From Pseudomonas viridiflava (GTDB lineage Bacteria > Pseudomonadota > Gammaproteobacteria > Pseudomonadales > Pseudomonadaceae): a stretch of DNA of 64,000 nucleotides. Position numbers and translations under genes: made by a program. The stretch is from NCBI RefSeq assembly GCF_900580865.1, contig NZ_UTBZ01000228.1, forward strand, positions 310,001 to 374,000, read 5' to 3'. Below are positions 1 to 7,186 of the stretch, one piece after another; the stretch's first letter is position 1, and every line of letters starts with the position of its first letter. Under the pieces are notes generated by a model, which saw only the letters and a list, made by a program, of their open reading frames with translations, did not search any database and had not been told where the DNA came from.

Positions 1-41
1 GTGCGCTCGAAATGCTCTATGCATTGAAGAACCGGATATAA
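1..41 (+). CDS. mutS: MutS C-terminal end (partial)
   Basis: The first bases read in frame as A-L-E-M-L-Y-A-L-K-N-R-I followed by TAA at 39-41. The pattern QALE-x-x-Y-x-LK is the normal C-terminal tail of the DNA mismatch-recognition ATPase MutS, and mutS is the usual neighbour upstream of fdxA in Pseudomonas. Only about 12 residues are inside the window, so the identification rests on this tail plus synteny. Confidence 0.75.
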   Translation, partial: ALEMLYALKNRI

Positions 42-62
42 GCACTGAAGAAGCGGATATAA
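21..62 (+). repeat. 21-bp tandem duplication of the mutS end
   Basis: The last seven codons of mutS including the stop (21-41) are followed directly by a second copy (42-62) differing at only two bases, which would read A-L-K-K-R-I-stop. The copy lies after the first stop codon and is normally not translated. Read-through of the first TAA would add A-L-K-K-R-I. Confidence 0.85.
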
Positions 63-204
63 CGCAAACGGCTTCAAGCTGTTAGAATCTCGCGCGGTTT
101 GGGATGCTGCTGGCTAATAGCCTGGCCAGCAGGTATCGCTCCCGAACCTGGCGACCCCAACCGTGAAGGGGCAACGCTGCCGCCGCCTGAGGAGAAAATT
201 AGAA

Positions 205-528
205 ATGACCTTCGTCGTCACCGACAACTGCATCAAGTGCAAGTACACCGACTGCGTAGAAGTCTGTCCGGTGGACTGCTTTTACGAAGGCCCGAATTTC
301 CTGGTGATTCACCCGGATGAGTGCATCGACTGCGCCCTGTGCGAGCCGGAATGCCCGGCCGTAGCCATTTTCTCCGAGGACGAAGTTCCGGAAGAGATGC
401 AGGAGTTCATTCAACTGAACGTTGAACTGGCCGAGATCTGGCCGAACATCACCGAGAAGAAAGAATCGCTGCCAGATGCCGAAGAGTGGGATGGCGTCAA
501 AGGCAAGATCAAAGACCTCGAACGCTGA
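205..528 (+). CDS. fdxA: 7Fe ferredoxin FdxA
   Basis: A 107-residue ferredoxin carrying one [3Fe-4S] and one [4Fe-4S] cluster, a small cytosolic electron carrier. Cysteines at 9, 12, 17, 21, 25, 40, 43, 46 and 50 match the Azotobacter FdI-type pattern, in which C9, C17 and C50 hold the 3Fe cluster and C21, C40, C43 and C46 hold the 4Fe cluster. The acidic C-terminal extension after residue 55 is typical of this family. The start at 205 is preceded by TGAGGAGA. A longer frame from 163 is possible but lacks family similarity. It lies between mutS and rsmZ/rpoS, as in other pseudomonads, and ends in a strong terminator. Confidence 0.96.
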   Translation: MTFVVTDNCIKCKYTDCVEVCPVDCFYEGPNFLVIHPDECIDCALCEPECPAVAIFSEDEVPEEMQEFIQLNVELAEIWPNITEKKESLPDAEEWDGVKGKIKDLER

Positions 529-547
529 TCTGCCACGCGCTCGAATG

Positions 548-575
548 AAAAGGCCCCTTGCGGGCCTTTTTGCTT
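548..575 (+). terminator. Intrinsic terminator after fdxA
   Basis: A stem AAAAGGCCC (548-556) pairs with GGGCCTTTTT (562-571) around a short loop and is followed by TGCTTTT, 20 bases after the fdxA stop. Confidence 0.85.
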
Positions 576-600
576 TTCTGGGTTTTACTTTTTTGCGGGC

Positions 601-730
601 AAAAAAAGGGGCGGTATGACCCGCCCACATTTTTTCCCTATTCCCTGTATTCCTTTTTCATCGTCCTGATGAATCGCGTCCTGCGATGTCCGTTCCCCTC
701 TTCCTTGAAGGGCGTGTCTGTCCGTCGACA
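601..730 (-). ncRNA. rsmZ: Regulatory small RNA RsmZ
   Basis: On the minus strand between fdxA and rpoS lies a non-coding stretch with nine GGA motifs, the sites that titrate the translational repressors RsmA/RsmE in the Gac/Rsm cascade. Two consecutive perfect hairpins present AGGAC in the loop (673-687, arms ATCGC/GCGAT; 657-673, arms TTCATC/GATGAA), and a 5' hairpin TGTC/GACA shows another GGA. Single-stranded GGA motifs follow. The 3' end is a terminator, stem GGGCGG/CCGCCC at 609-626 with seven T (601-607). The start is set near 730 because the RNA begins TGTCGACGGA as known RsmZ does and a -10 box TAGTAT lies at 744-739. Position next to rpoS is the conserved rsmZ locus. The exact 5' end is inferred. 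Confidence 0.93.
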
Positions 731-827
731 CAACCCGGATACTAAAGAGTTCCCTGCCAAGAGCAATCGGCCCCGGGGGCCAAAAATAGCTGTAATAAGC
801 TCTTCACATTAAAAAATAAATATACAA

Positions 828-840
828 ATCAACAAGTTAA
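828..840 (+). promoter_or_regulatory. IHF-binding site in the rsmZ promoter linker
   Basis: AATCAACAAGTTA matches the IHF consensus WATCAANNNNTTR at every defined position. It sits in an A/T-rich stretch between the GacA site and the rsmZ promoter, where IHF is known to take part in rsmZ control in P. fluorescens. Binding here is inferred from the motif. Confidence 0.7.
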
Positions 841-902
841 AAACAGCTGCTGGGGGCGATAGACATCTACCGTACTGTAAAGATAGTGAACACTTACGGA
901 AG

Positions 903-920
903 AGTAAGCCAAGGCTTACA
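903..920 (-). promoter_or_regulatory. GacA upstream activating sequence of rsmZ
   Basis: Minus-strand TGTAAG-CCTTGG-CTTACT matches the GacA-responsive consensus TGTAAG-N6-CTTACA except for the last base. It lies about 170-190 bases upstream of the inferred rsmZ start, the usual spacing for this element. Confidence 0.9.
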
Positions 921-1006
921 CCGAGAGACTACAAACGATGGAAATGCCAACCGTATGTCCGGCAATGAACCGGGTGGCGTGAGATAACCAACAAATCCAG
1001 GCCAAC

Positions 1007-1035
1007 AAAAAGCCCCGAACCAGTCGGGGCTTTTT
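1007..1035 (-). terminator. Terminator after rpoS
   Basis: A perfect 12-bp stem AAAAAGCCCCGA (1007-1018) / TCGGGGCTTTTT (1024-1035) with loop ACCAG lies 13 bases past the rpoS stop. It has A and T runs on both sides and could work in both directions. Confidence 0.88.
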
Positions 1036-1048
1036 GCGGGCGAGGCGC

Positions 1049-2059
1049 TTATTGAAACAGCGACTCGCTCGACAGGCCATTCTTCTCGAGGATTTCACGA
1101 AGGCGCTTGAGGCCTTCCACCTGGATCTGCCGTACCCGTTCCCGGGTCAGACCGATTTCCAGGCCTACATCTTCCAGCGTACTGCTCTCGTGACCTCGCA
1201 GGCCAAAGCGGCGTACCACCACTTCGCGCTGCTTGTCGGTCAGCTCTGACAGCCATTGATCAATGCTCTGCGACAGATCGTCATCCTGCAGCAGTTCACA
1301 GGGATCGGTCGGACGATCATCGGTAAGGGTGTCCAGCAGGGTTTTATCCGAATCCGGACCCAGCGAGACGTCGACAGAAGAAACCCGCTCGTTCAGGCCC
1401 AGCATGCGCTTGACCTCGCCCACCGGTTTTTCCAGCAGGTTGGCAATTTCTTCGGGTGAAGGTTCGTGGTCGAGCTTTTGCGTCAGCTCCCGTGCAGCCC
1501 GCAGGTACACGTTGAGCTCCTTGACCACGTGAATCGGCAACCGGATGGTCCGGGTCTGATTCATGATCGCGCGCTCGATGGTCTGACGAATCCACCAGGT
1601 CGCGTAGGTCGAGAAGCGGAAGCCGCGCTCGGGATCGAACTTTTCCACCGCGCGGATCAGCCCGAGGTTGCCCTCTTCGATCAGATCCAGCAGCGACAGC
1701 CCCCGATTGACGTAACGCCGGGCGATTTTCACCACCAGCCGCAGGTTACTTTCAATCATGCGCTTGCGTCCGGCCGGATCGCCACTTTGCGACAGTCGCG
1801 CAAAATGAACTTCTTCCTCCGGGGAGAGCAATGGGGAAAAGCCGATTTCGTTGAGATACAACTGCGTGGCATCAAGTGCCCGCGTGTAGTCGATGTACTT
1901 ATGTTGTTTAAGTGAAGCGGAGTGTTTGGATTTGGAACGAACGGAAGGTGGAGCAGCCCCTTCATCATTCGACATCGAAGATTCCGAATCGATGCCGGTC
2001 TCCATAAGGAGAACCTCATCGTCGATGTCAAACTCCGGCACTTCTTTACTGAGAGCCAT
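1049..2059 (-). CDS. rpoS: Stationary-phase sigma factor RpoS
   Basis: A 336-residue sigma-70 family factor that directs RNA polymerase to stationary-phase and general-stress promoters. Region 1.2 starts near residue 61, region 2 covers about 100-170 with DLIEEGNLGLIRAVEKFD at 125-142, region 3 about 178-250, and region 4 ends with the helix-turn-helix at about 294-313. Length matches Pseudomonas RpoS. The start has a good AAAGGA ribosome site 7-8 bases upstream. It follows nlpD in the same direction with a 106-base gap. A PsrA-type dyad inside nlpD and a hairpin in the gap suggest transcriptional and leader-level control. Confidence 0.98.
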   Translation of the reverse strand: MALSKEVPEFDIDDEVLLMETGIDSESSMSNDEGAAPPSVRSKSKHSASLKQHKYIDYTRALDATQLYLNEIGFSPLLSPEEEVHFARLSQSGDPAGRKRMIESNLRLVVKIARRYVNRGLSLLDLIEEGNLGLIRAVEKFDPERGFRFSTYATWWIRQTIERAIMNQTRTIRLPIHVVKELNVYLRAARELTQKLDHEPSPEEIANLLEKPVGEVKRMLGLNERVSSVDVSLGPDSDKTLLDTLTDDRPTDPCELLQDDDLSQSIDQWLSELTDKQREVVVRRFGLRGHESSTLEDVGLEIGLTRERVRQIQVEGLKRLREILEKNGLSSESLFQ

Positions 2060-2124
2060 TGTTATAGTCCTTTGGTGAGTTCGACCCCAAGCTCAAGCGA
2101 CGCCTTTATCCTTGGCAGCGCTGG

Positions 2125-2155
2125 AGCCTGTCCCCTCTACGCGACGGAACAGGCT
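2125..2155 (-). promoter_or_regulatory. Hairpin in the nlpD-rpoS gap
   Basis: AGCCTGTCCC (2125-2134) pairs with GGAACAGGCT (2146-2155), ten pairs including one wobble, just after the nlpD stop and 66 bases upstream of rpoS. There is no T run, so it is more likely an mRNA-processing or leader structure than a terminator. Confidence 0.45.
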
Positions 2156-2165
2156 GGCTTACAAA

Positions 2166-3047
2166 TCAACGTCTTGGCAGGAACTGCAGCGGATCCACAG
2201 GTTTACCTTGGCGGCGAATCTCAAAATGCAGTTTCACCCGGTCTGTACCCGTTGACCCCATTTCGGCAATTGTCTGTCCGACCTTGACCTGCTGTCCCTC
2301 CCGAACCAACAGCCTGCGGTTATGGCCGTAGGCACTGACGTAGGTTTCGCTGTGTTTGATGATGACTAATTCGCCGTAGCCCCTTAAGCCACTCCCGGCG
2401 TATACCACCGTCCCATCAGACGCAGCTAAAACAGGCTGTCCCAAATCTCCGGCGATATCAATTCCTTTATTCAAACTACCGTTTGAAGAGAATTTTCCAA
2501 TCAGAATGCCATTAGATGGCCATCCCCAGCCGGTCGGGGCCGGGCCTGCCGGAGGCAGTGGAACAGGTGCCGGCTTGTTGGCGACGGACGGTACAACGCC
2601 CACAGAACCGCCCGTAGAACCGGTGGTTGTGGTGGTCGTCGTGCCATTTGCCTGGCGCCGGATTACCGTGGTTTTGCTCGACGAAGACGGCGAAGATCTG
2701 CTGTTGCTCACCACCGCTGTCGGCGTTGAACCGGTACGGCCGTCAAAGCGAATTGTCTGACCCGGATGGATCGTATACGGCGTAGGAATATTGTTCCGGG
2801 CGGCGAGGGCTTTGTAGTCCCAGCCGTAGCGAAATGCGATCGAAAACATCGTATCGCCGGGACGGACTACATACTGACCAGTCGTCACGGTAGGACGCTG
2901 GGCCACCGCGCTGTTGCGATCGACCACCCGGACATTGCTCGATTTGGTGCTGGAGCAACCGACCAGCAAGGTGCTCAAGACAAGGCCAGTCACCAGGCGC
3001 TGAAAGCTCGTGTTACCCATACGCTGCGCAATGACTGTGAGACTCAC
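2166..3047 (-). CDS. nlpD: NlpD lipoprotein, LysM plus degenerate LytM domain
   Basis: A 293-residue outer-membrane lipoprotein that in other gammaproteobacteria activates the cell-division amidase AmiC. Lipobox LLVGC puts the lipidated Cys at 31. A LysM peptidoglycan-binding domain follows (about 59-102, YVVRPGDTMFS), then a Ser/Thr/Pro/Gly-rich linker and an M23/LytM domain (about 190-285). Two zinc ligands of active LytM are changed: the usual HxGxD reads NKGID, and HLHFE reads KLHFE. This fits an activator rather than an enzyme. The GTG start at 3047 is preferred because GGGAG lies six bases upstream; the ATG at 3020 has no ribosome site. The rpoS promoter is expected inside this gene. 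Confidence 0.94.
   Translation of the reverse strand: MSLTVIAQRMGNTSFQRLVTGLVLSTLLVGCSSTKSSNVRVVDRNSAVAQRPTVTTGQYVVRPGDTMFSIAFRYGWDYKALAARNNIPTPYTIHPGQTIRFDGRTGSTPTAVVSNSRSSPSSSSKTTVIRRQANGTTTTTTTGSTGGSVGVVPSVANKPAPVPLPPAGPAPTGWGWPSNGILIGKFSSNGSLNKGIDIAGDLGQPVLAASDGTVVYAGSGLRGYGELVIIKHSETYVSAYGHNRRLLVREGQQVKVGQTIAEMGSTGTDRVKLHFEIRRQGKPVDPLQFLPRR
2470..2487 (-). promoter_or_regulatory. Probable PsrA operator for rpoS
   Basis: TTCAAAC-TACC-GTTTGAA is a perfect dyad with 7-bp arms and contains the published PsrA motif (G/C)AAAC-N2-4-GTTTG(G/C-type). It lies about 410-430 bases upstream of the rpoS start codon, inside nlpD. In P. aeruginosa and P. putida the TetR-family protein PsrA activates rpoS from a site in this region. 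Occupancy here is inferred. Confidence 0.72.
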
Positions 3048-3259
3048 CCGCCGCTCCCTTTGTGGTGGCTGAAAAATGTGAAATGCCGGATTTCGGCATG
3101 AGGTGTCGCCAGTATAACGGGCCGGATCGGCTTTACCTTTAATGAAGCGAAATCGCTTCGCGCACACGTTTGCAAGCTGAAAGTCTGCTGCGTTTAAACC
3201 ATCGCTGCCGGCGTAAGACACAGACGAACGAAAGGAATTCAGCGCACGTAAACAAATGC

Positions 3260-3937
3260 TCAGGCCAGTGGCCCGTTGAGCAACGGCACGAAACGAACTG
3301 CCCCCAGAACGTGTCGGGAAAAGCCGTTTTCCTCACGCACGATCAGCAACAATTGCTGCACTTCTCCGGAGCCCACCGGAATCACCATGCGCCCGCCCGG
3401 AGCCAATTGATCGAGCAAGGCTTGCGGGACATCGGTGGCCACAGCGGTGACGATAATACCGTTATAGGGCGCCAGCGCCGGCCAGCCTTCCCAGCCATCG
3501 CCCCAGCGGAACACCACGTTACGCAGATTCAGCTCGACCAGGCGTTCCTTGGCGCGATCCTGCAGCACCTTGATGCGCTCAACCGAGAACACTCGCTCGA
3601 CCAGTTGCGACAACACCGCGGTCTGGTAACCGGAACCGGTGCCGATCTCCAGCACTTTATCCAGCGGCCCGGCCTCCAGCAGCAGCTCGCTCATGCGCGC
3701 GACCATATAAGGCTGGGAAATCGTCTGATTGTTGCCGATCGGCAGCGCCGTGTCTTCGTAAGCGCGGTGTGCCAGTGCCTCGTCGACGAACAGGTGACGC
3801 GGTGTACGCCGAATCACTTCCAGCACCTTGGCGTTGGACACACCCTCTTCGTACAGGCGCTGGATCAGACGCTCGCGGGTACGCTGGGACGTCATGCCAA
3901 TGCCGCTGCGCAGCCTGTCTTCGTGTTCACGGGCCAT
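3260..3937 (-). CDS. pcm: Protein-L-isoaspartate O-methyltransferase
   Basis: A 225-residue cytosolic methyltransferase that uses S-adenosylmethionine to methylate isoaspartyl residues in aged proteins and start their repair. The SAM motif VLEIGTGSGY is at 95-104 and the family signature QTISQPYMVA at 71-80. The ATG at 3937 is chosen because it overlaps the surE stop by one base (TGATG), a typical coupled start. An upstream in-frame start at 3958 would overlap surE further, and an internal Met at residue 15 gives the shorter form annotated in some species. It belongs to the surE-pcm-nlpD-rpoS stress block. Confidence 0.96.
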   Translation of the reverse strand: MAREHEDRLRSGIGMTSQRTRERLIQRLYEEGVSNAKVLEVIRRTPRHLFVDEALAHRAYEDTALPIGNNQTISQPYMVARMSELLLEAGPLDKVLEIGTGSGYQTAVLSQLVERVFSVERIKVLQDRAKERLVELNLRNVVFRWGDGWEGWPALAPYNGIIVTAVATDVPQALLDQLAPGGRMVIPVGSGEVQQLLLIVREENGFSRHVLGAVRFVPLLNGPLA

Positions 3938-4686
3938 CAGCGCAGTCCCTCCAGCCAACCGTCGAGACTTCTGAAGGCATCGTTAAAGGTGCGATCTAGC
4001 TGCAACGGCGTGATGGAAACGTAGCCCTGCATCACCGCGTGAAAGTCCGTACCCGGGCCGCCATCTTCGGCATCACCGGCAGCGGCAATCCAGTAACCGG
4101 CCTTGCCACGCGGGTCGACCACCTTCATCGGCGCCGCCGCCCGGGCGCGATGGCCCAGTCGGGTCAGCTGGATGCCACGAATATGGTCGATGGGCAGGTT
4201 GGGGATGTTCACGTTGAGCACCGTGCGTGGCGGCAGATCGAGCCCGGCATGGGCTTCAACCAGTTTGCGCGCAAAGTACGCCGCTGTCGGCAGATTATCC
4301 ACCTGCCGCGAGACCAGCGAAAAAGCAAATGACGGACGCTCAAGGAAGCGTCCTTCAAGGGCTGCGGCGACCGTCCCGGAATACAGCACATCATCGCCAA
4401 GGTTGGCGCCGAGGTTGATCCCGGAAACCACCATGTCCGCTTCGCGCTCCAGCAAGCCGTTGAGGCCCAGGTGCACGCAGTCGGTCGGTGTGCCGTTGAG
4501 GCTGATAAAGCCGTTGGCCAGATATTGCGGGTGCAGCGGACGGTCGAGCGTCAGCGAACTGCTGGCGCCACTTTTGTCCTGCTCCGGGGCGATAACCACG
4601 CATTCGGTGTAATCCGCCAGCGCAGCATAAAGCGCGGCAAGACCGGGTGCGGTTACCCCATCGTCGTTAGAAATCAGAATACGCAT
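3937..4686 (-). CDS. surE: 5'/3'-nucleotidase SurE
   Basis: A 249-residue metal-dependent nucleoside monophosphatase and exopolyphosphatase linked to stationary-phase survival. The N-terminal MRILISNDDG motif supplies metal-binding Asp8 and Asp9, and the SGASSSLTL and SGINLGANLGDD segments supply the other active-site Ser and Asn positions. It overlaps truD by 13 bases and pcm by one base, so the three genes are probably co-transcribed and translationally coupled. Confidence 0.97.
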   Translation of the reverse strand: MRILISNDDGVTAPGLAALYAALADYTECVVIAPEQDKSGASSSLTLDRPLHPQYLANGFISLNGTPTDCVHLGLNGLLEREADMVVSGINLGANLGDDVLYSGTVAAALEGRFLERPSFAFSLVSRQVDNLPTAAYFARKLVEAHAGLDLPPRTVLNVNIPNLPIDHIRGIQLTRLGHRARAAAPMKVVDPRGKAGYWIAAAGDAEDGGPGTDFHAVMQGYVSITPLQLDRTFNDAFRSLDGWLEGLR

Positions 4687-5732
4687 GGGCTGTCCGTCTG
4701 CCCCACCGGCACCAGATCAACGAGTTCGCGCACCAATACGGTGGCGAAGCATCCGGCCGGGAGGACGAATTCCAGTTGCAGAATGTCAGGCTGGGGATAA
4801 TGCCACGTCAACCCGCCAATGGGCAGCCGCAGGATGCGACGTTCGTGGCTCATGCCGGCGTTGATCAACCAATCGCGCAGCTCCGCCTCGCGTGCGGCAA
4901 TCCCCTGCTCCAGTTCATGGACAGCGCCTGCGGTAGGCGAGTCACCTTCGCCCCACTGCGGGCCGGTCGGATGCAGATCGAGAATCGCCAGACGCGGGTC
5001 GCTGCACTCGGCTTCACCGGCCGGGAAAAAACTGCGGCTGTCGGTGAACGCGAGCAGATCGCCGACTTGTGCCTTTTGCCAGGTGCCATCGGCAACCCGT
5101 GCGGCGAGCACCTGATTGAACAGAAAACTGCGCGCGGTCGAGAGCAGGCGCGAACGCACATTGCGTTGCTCCGGCAAGGCCTTGCGCGCCGCCCACGAAC
5201 GGGCATCGACAACGTTGCCGCCGTCGTGGCCAAAACGCTGGGCGCCGAAATAATTGGGAATGCCTTGTTCAGCAATCAGCTGCAAGCGCTGTTCAATCGC
5301 GGCTTTGTCACCGTCGAATTGGGTCAGGCGCAGTGTGAAACCGTTGGCCGAATGCGCACCGCGTTGCAGTTTGCGTTTGTGGCGCGTGGTCTTGAGGATC
5401 TTCAGCGTGTCGTTTTCCGCCGCTGACAAATCCGGATCGGCCTTGCCCGGCAATTGCACGCTGAACCACTGGCGGGTCAACGCCTGACGATCCTTGAGAC
5501 CGGCATAGCTGACGGTACGCAATGGTACGCCGGCAGCCTTGGCGATACGCCGTGCGGCTTCTTCAGTGTTCAGGCCACGTTTTTCGACCCAGATCCACAG
5601 GTGTTCGCCGTCGCCGCTGAACGGAATGTCGAGGACTTCATCCACCTGAAAATCTTCAGCGATGGCTTTCAGTACCGCAGTGCCGAGAGGTTCGCCATAG
5701 GCCCGCGGGCCGAGCAATTGCAGTTCATTCAT
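4674..5732 (-). CDS. truD: tRNA pseudouridine(13) synthase TruD
   Basis: A 352-residue enzyme that converts U13 of tRNA(Glu) to pseudouridine. The TruD signature GLKDRQA carries the catalytic Asp at residue 81, equivalent to Asp80 in E. coli, and NYFGAQRFG is also present. Length is normal. It begins with an ATGA overlap with ispF and overlaps surE at its end, continuing the tightly packed ispF-truD-surE-pcm run. Confidence 0.97.
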   Translation of the reverse strand: MNELQLLGPRAYGEPLGTAVLKAIAEDFQVDEVLDIPFSGDGEHLWIWVEKRGLNTEEAARRIAKAAGVPLRTVSYAGLKDRQALTRQWFSVQLPGKADPDLSAAENDTLKILKTTRHKRKLQRGAHSANGFTLRLTQFDGDKAAIEQRLQLIAEQGIPNYFGAQRFGHDGGNVVDARSWAARKALPEQRNVRSRLLSTARSFLFNQVLAARVADGTWQKAQVGDLLAFTDSRSFFPAGEAECSDPRLAILDLHPTGPQWGEGDSPTAGAVHELEQGIAAREAELRDWLINAGMSHERRILRLPIGGLTWHYPQPDILQLEFVLPAGCFATVLVRELVDLVPVGQTDSPCVF

Positions 5733-6202
5733 GCGCGCAGCAACAAGGCAACGGAGTGCACGGCAATGCCTTCTTCGCGACCGACAAAGCCAAGCTTTTC
5801 GGTGGTGGTAGCTTTCACGTTCACTTGATCCAACTCAACTTGAAGATCCGCCGCGATCAGCGCGCGCATCGATTCGATATGCGGCGCCATTTTTGGCGCC
5901 TGGGCGACGATGGTGTTATCGACGTTGCCGACTTTCCAGCCTTTGGCGTGAATCAGCGCGACCACATGACGCAGCAGCGCACGGCTGTCGGCGCCCTTGA
6001 ATTGCGGGTCGGTGTCCGGGAAGTGTTTGCCGATATCACCCAGCGCTGCAGCGCCGAGCAAGGCATCGCTCAAGGCGTGCAGCAGGACGTCACCGTCGGA
6101 ATGAGCGAGCAGCCCGAAGCTGTGTGCAATGCGCACGCCGCCCAGAGTAATGAAATCGCCTTCAGCGAAACGGTGCACATCATAGCCGTGGCCAATACGC
6201 AT
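5729..6202 (-). CDS. ispF: 2-C-methyl-D-erythritol 2,4-cyclodiphosphate synthase
   Basis: A 157-residue enzyme of the MEP isoprenoid pathway, forming the cyclic diphosphate from CDP-ME-2-phosphate. Zinc ligands Asp8, His10 and His42 are visible in GHGYDVH and HSDGDVLLH. Its ATG follows directly on the T run of a terminator-like hairpin, so the GGGGCG segment that would act as ribosome site is inside the hairpin stem. The other MEP genes here, ispD and dxr, are about 4 and 24 kb away. Confidence 0.97.
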   Translation of the reverse strand: MRIGHGYDVHRFAEGDFITLGGVRIAHSFGLLAHSDGDVLLHALSDALLGAAALGDIGKHFPDTDPQFKGADSRALLRHVVALIHAKGWKVGNVDNTIVAQAPKMAPHIESMRALIAADLQVELDQVNVKATTTEKLGFVGREEGIAVHSVALLLRA

Positions 6203-6233
6203 AAAAAAACGCCCCGATTTTTGTCAGGGCGTG
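6203..6233 (-). terminator. Terminator between fghA and ispF
   Basis: Minus-strand stem ACGCCCTGA / TCGGGGCGT (6224-6232 with 6209-6217, one wobble) is followed by seven T (6209-6203) and then immediately by the ispF start codon. Confidence 0.85.
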
Positions 6234-6245
6234 ATTCTACCTGCA

Positions 6246-7091
6246 TTAACCGCGCAGAGCGCGTGCGTGATGCTGCAAGTGGTCGTCTATGAAGCTTGAG
6301 ATGAAGAAATAGCTGTGGTCGTAGCCCGGTTGCAGACGCAATGTCAGCGGATGGCCCGCTTGTTTTGCCGCTTGTTGCAGGGCTTCGGGTTTGAGCTGGG
6401 TGGCGAGGAAGTCATCGCGATCACCTTGATCGACCAGCAGCGGCAGTTTTTCATCCGCTTCGGCGATCAGCGCGCAGGCATCCCACTCCTTCCACTTCGA
6501 ACGGTCTTCGCCCAAGTAACGGGAGAACGCCTTCTGCCCCCAAGGGCAATCCATCGGATTGTTGATTGGCGAGAACGCCGATACCGATTGATAGCGCCCG
6601 GGGTTTCGCAATGCGCAGACCAATGCACCGTGGCCGCCCATGGAGTGACCGCTGATACTGCGCTTGTCCGATGCCGGGAAATGCGCTTCAACCAGTGAAG
6701 GCAATTCCTGCACGACATAGTCATGCATCCGATAGTGACGCGACCACGGTTCCTGCGTGGCATTCAGATAGAACCCGGCACCGAGACCGAAATCCCACGC
6801 GCCATCCGGATCACCCGGGACATCAGGGCCACGTGGGCTGGTGTCGGGCGCTACGATGATCAAGCCGAGTTCTGCGGCCATGCGCATCGCGCCGGCCTTC
6901 TGCATAAAGTTCTCGTCGGTGCAGGTCAGGCCCGACAGCCAGTACAGCACTGGCAACTTACCGCCCTGCTCCGCTTGCGGCGGCAGGTACACGGCGAACA
7001 CCATGTCGCAACCGAGCACATCGGAACGATGGCGATAGCGCTTGTGCCAGCCACCGAAACTCTTCTGACAGGAGATGTTTTCCAGACTCAT
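6246..7091 (-). CDS. fghA: S-formylglutathione hydrolase
   Basis: A 281-residue serine esterase of the esterase D family. It hydrolyses S-formylglutathione to formate and glutathione, the second step of glutathione-dependent formaldehyde detoxification. The nucleophile elbow GHSMGG places Ser at 150, and the likely Asp and His are in VDQGDRDD and GYDHSYFF. It follows adhC, which makes its substrate, with a 95-base gap that holds a dispersed palindromic repeat, and ends at a strong terminator. Confidence 0.96.
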   Translation of the reverse strand: MSLENISCQKSFGGWHKRYRHRSDVLGCDMVFAVYLPPQAEQGGKLPVLYWLSGLTCTDENFMQKAGAMRMAAELGLIIVAPDTSPRGPDVPGDPDGAWDFGLGAGFYLNATQEPWSRHYRMHDYVVQELPSLVEAHFPASDKRSISGHSMGGHGALVCALRNPGRYQSVSAFSPINNPMDCPWGQKAFSRYLGEDRSKWKEWDACALIAEADEKLPLLVDQGDRDDFLATQLKPEALQQAAKQAGHPLTLRLQPGYDHSYFFISSFIDDHLQHHARALRG

Positions 7092-7102
7092 GGGATTCTC
7101 CC

Positions 7103-7184
7103 AGCTGCAAGCGGCAAGCTTCGAGCTTCAAGAAAAGGCAAAAGCGCCTTTGCTTGCAGCTTGAAGCTTTTAACTTGCGGCTGC
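7103..7184. repeat. Imperfect palindromic intergenic repeat
   Basis: Left arm 7103-7132 and right arm 7153-7184 are imperfect inverted copies built on CTTGCAGCTTGAAGC, with a small internal hairpin AAGGC/GCCTT. A related half copy lies at 47664-47696. It is unlike the REP family found elsewhere in the window. Confidence 0.65.
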
Positions 7185-7186
7185 TT

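Noticed and set aside
99..320. Short frames around fdxA (99-320, 199-630 reverse)
   Set aside because: They overlap fdxA out of frame or on the other strand and lack coding signs; one covers part of rsmZ.
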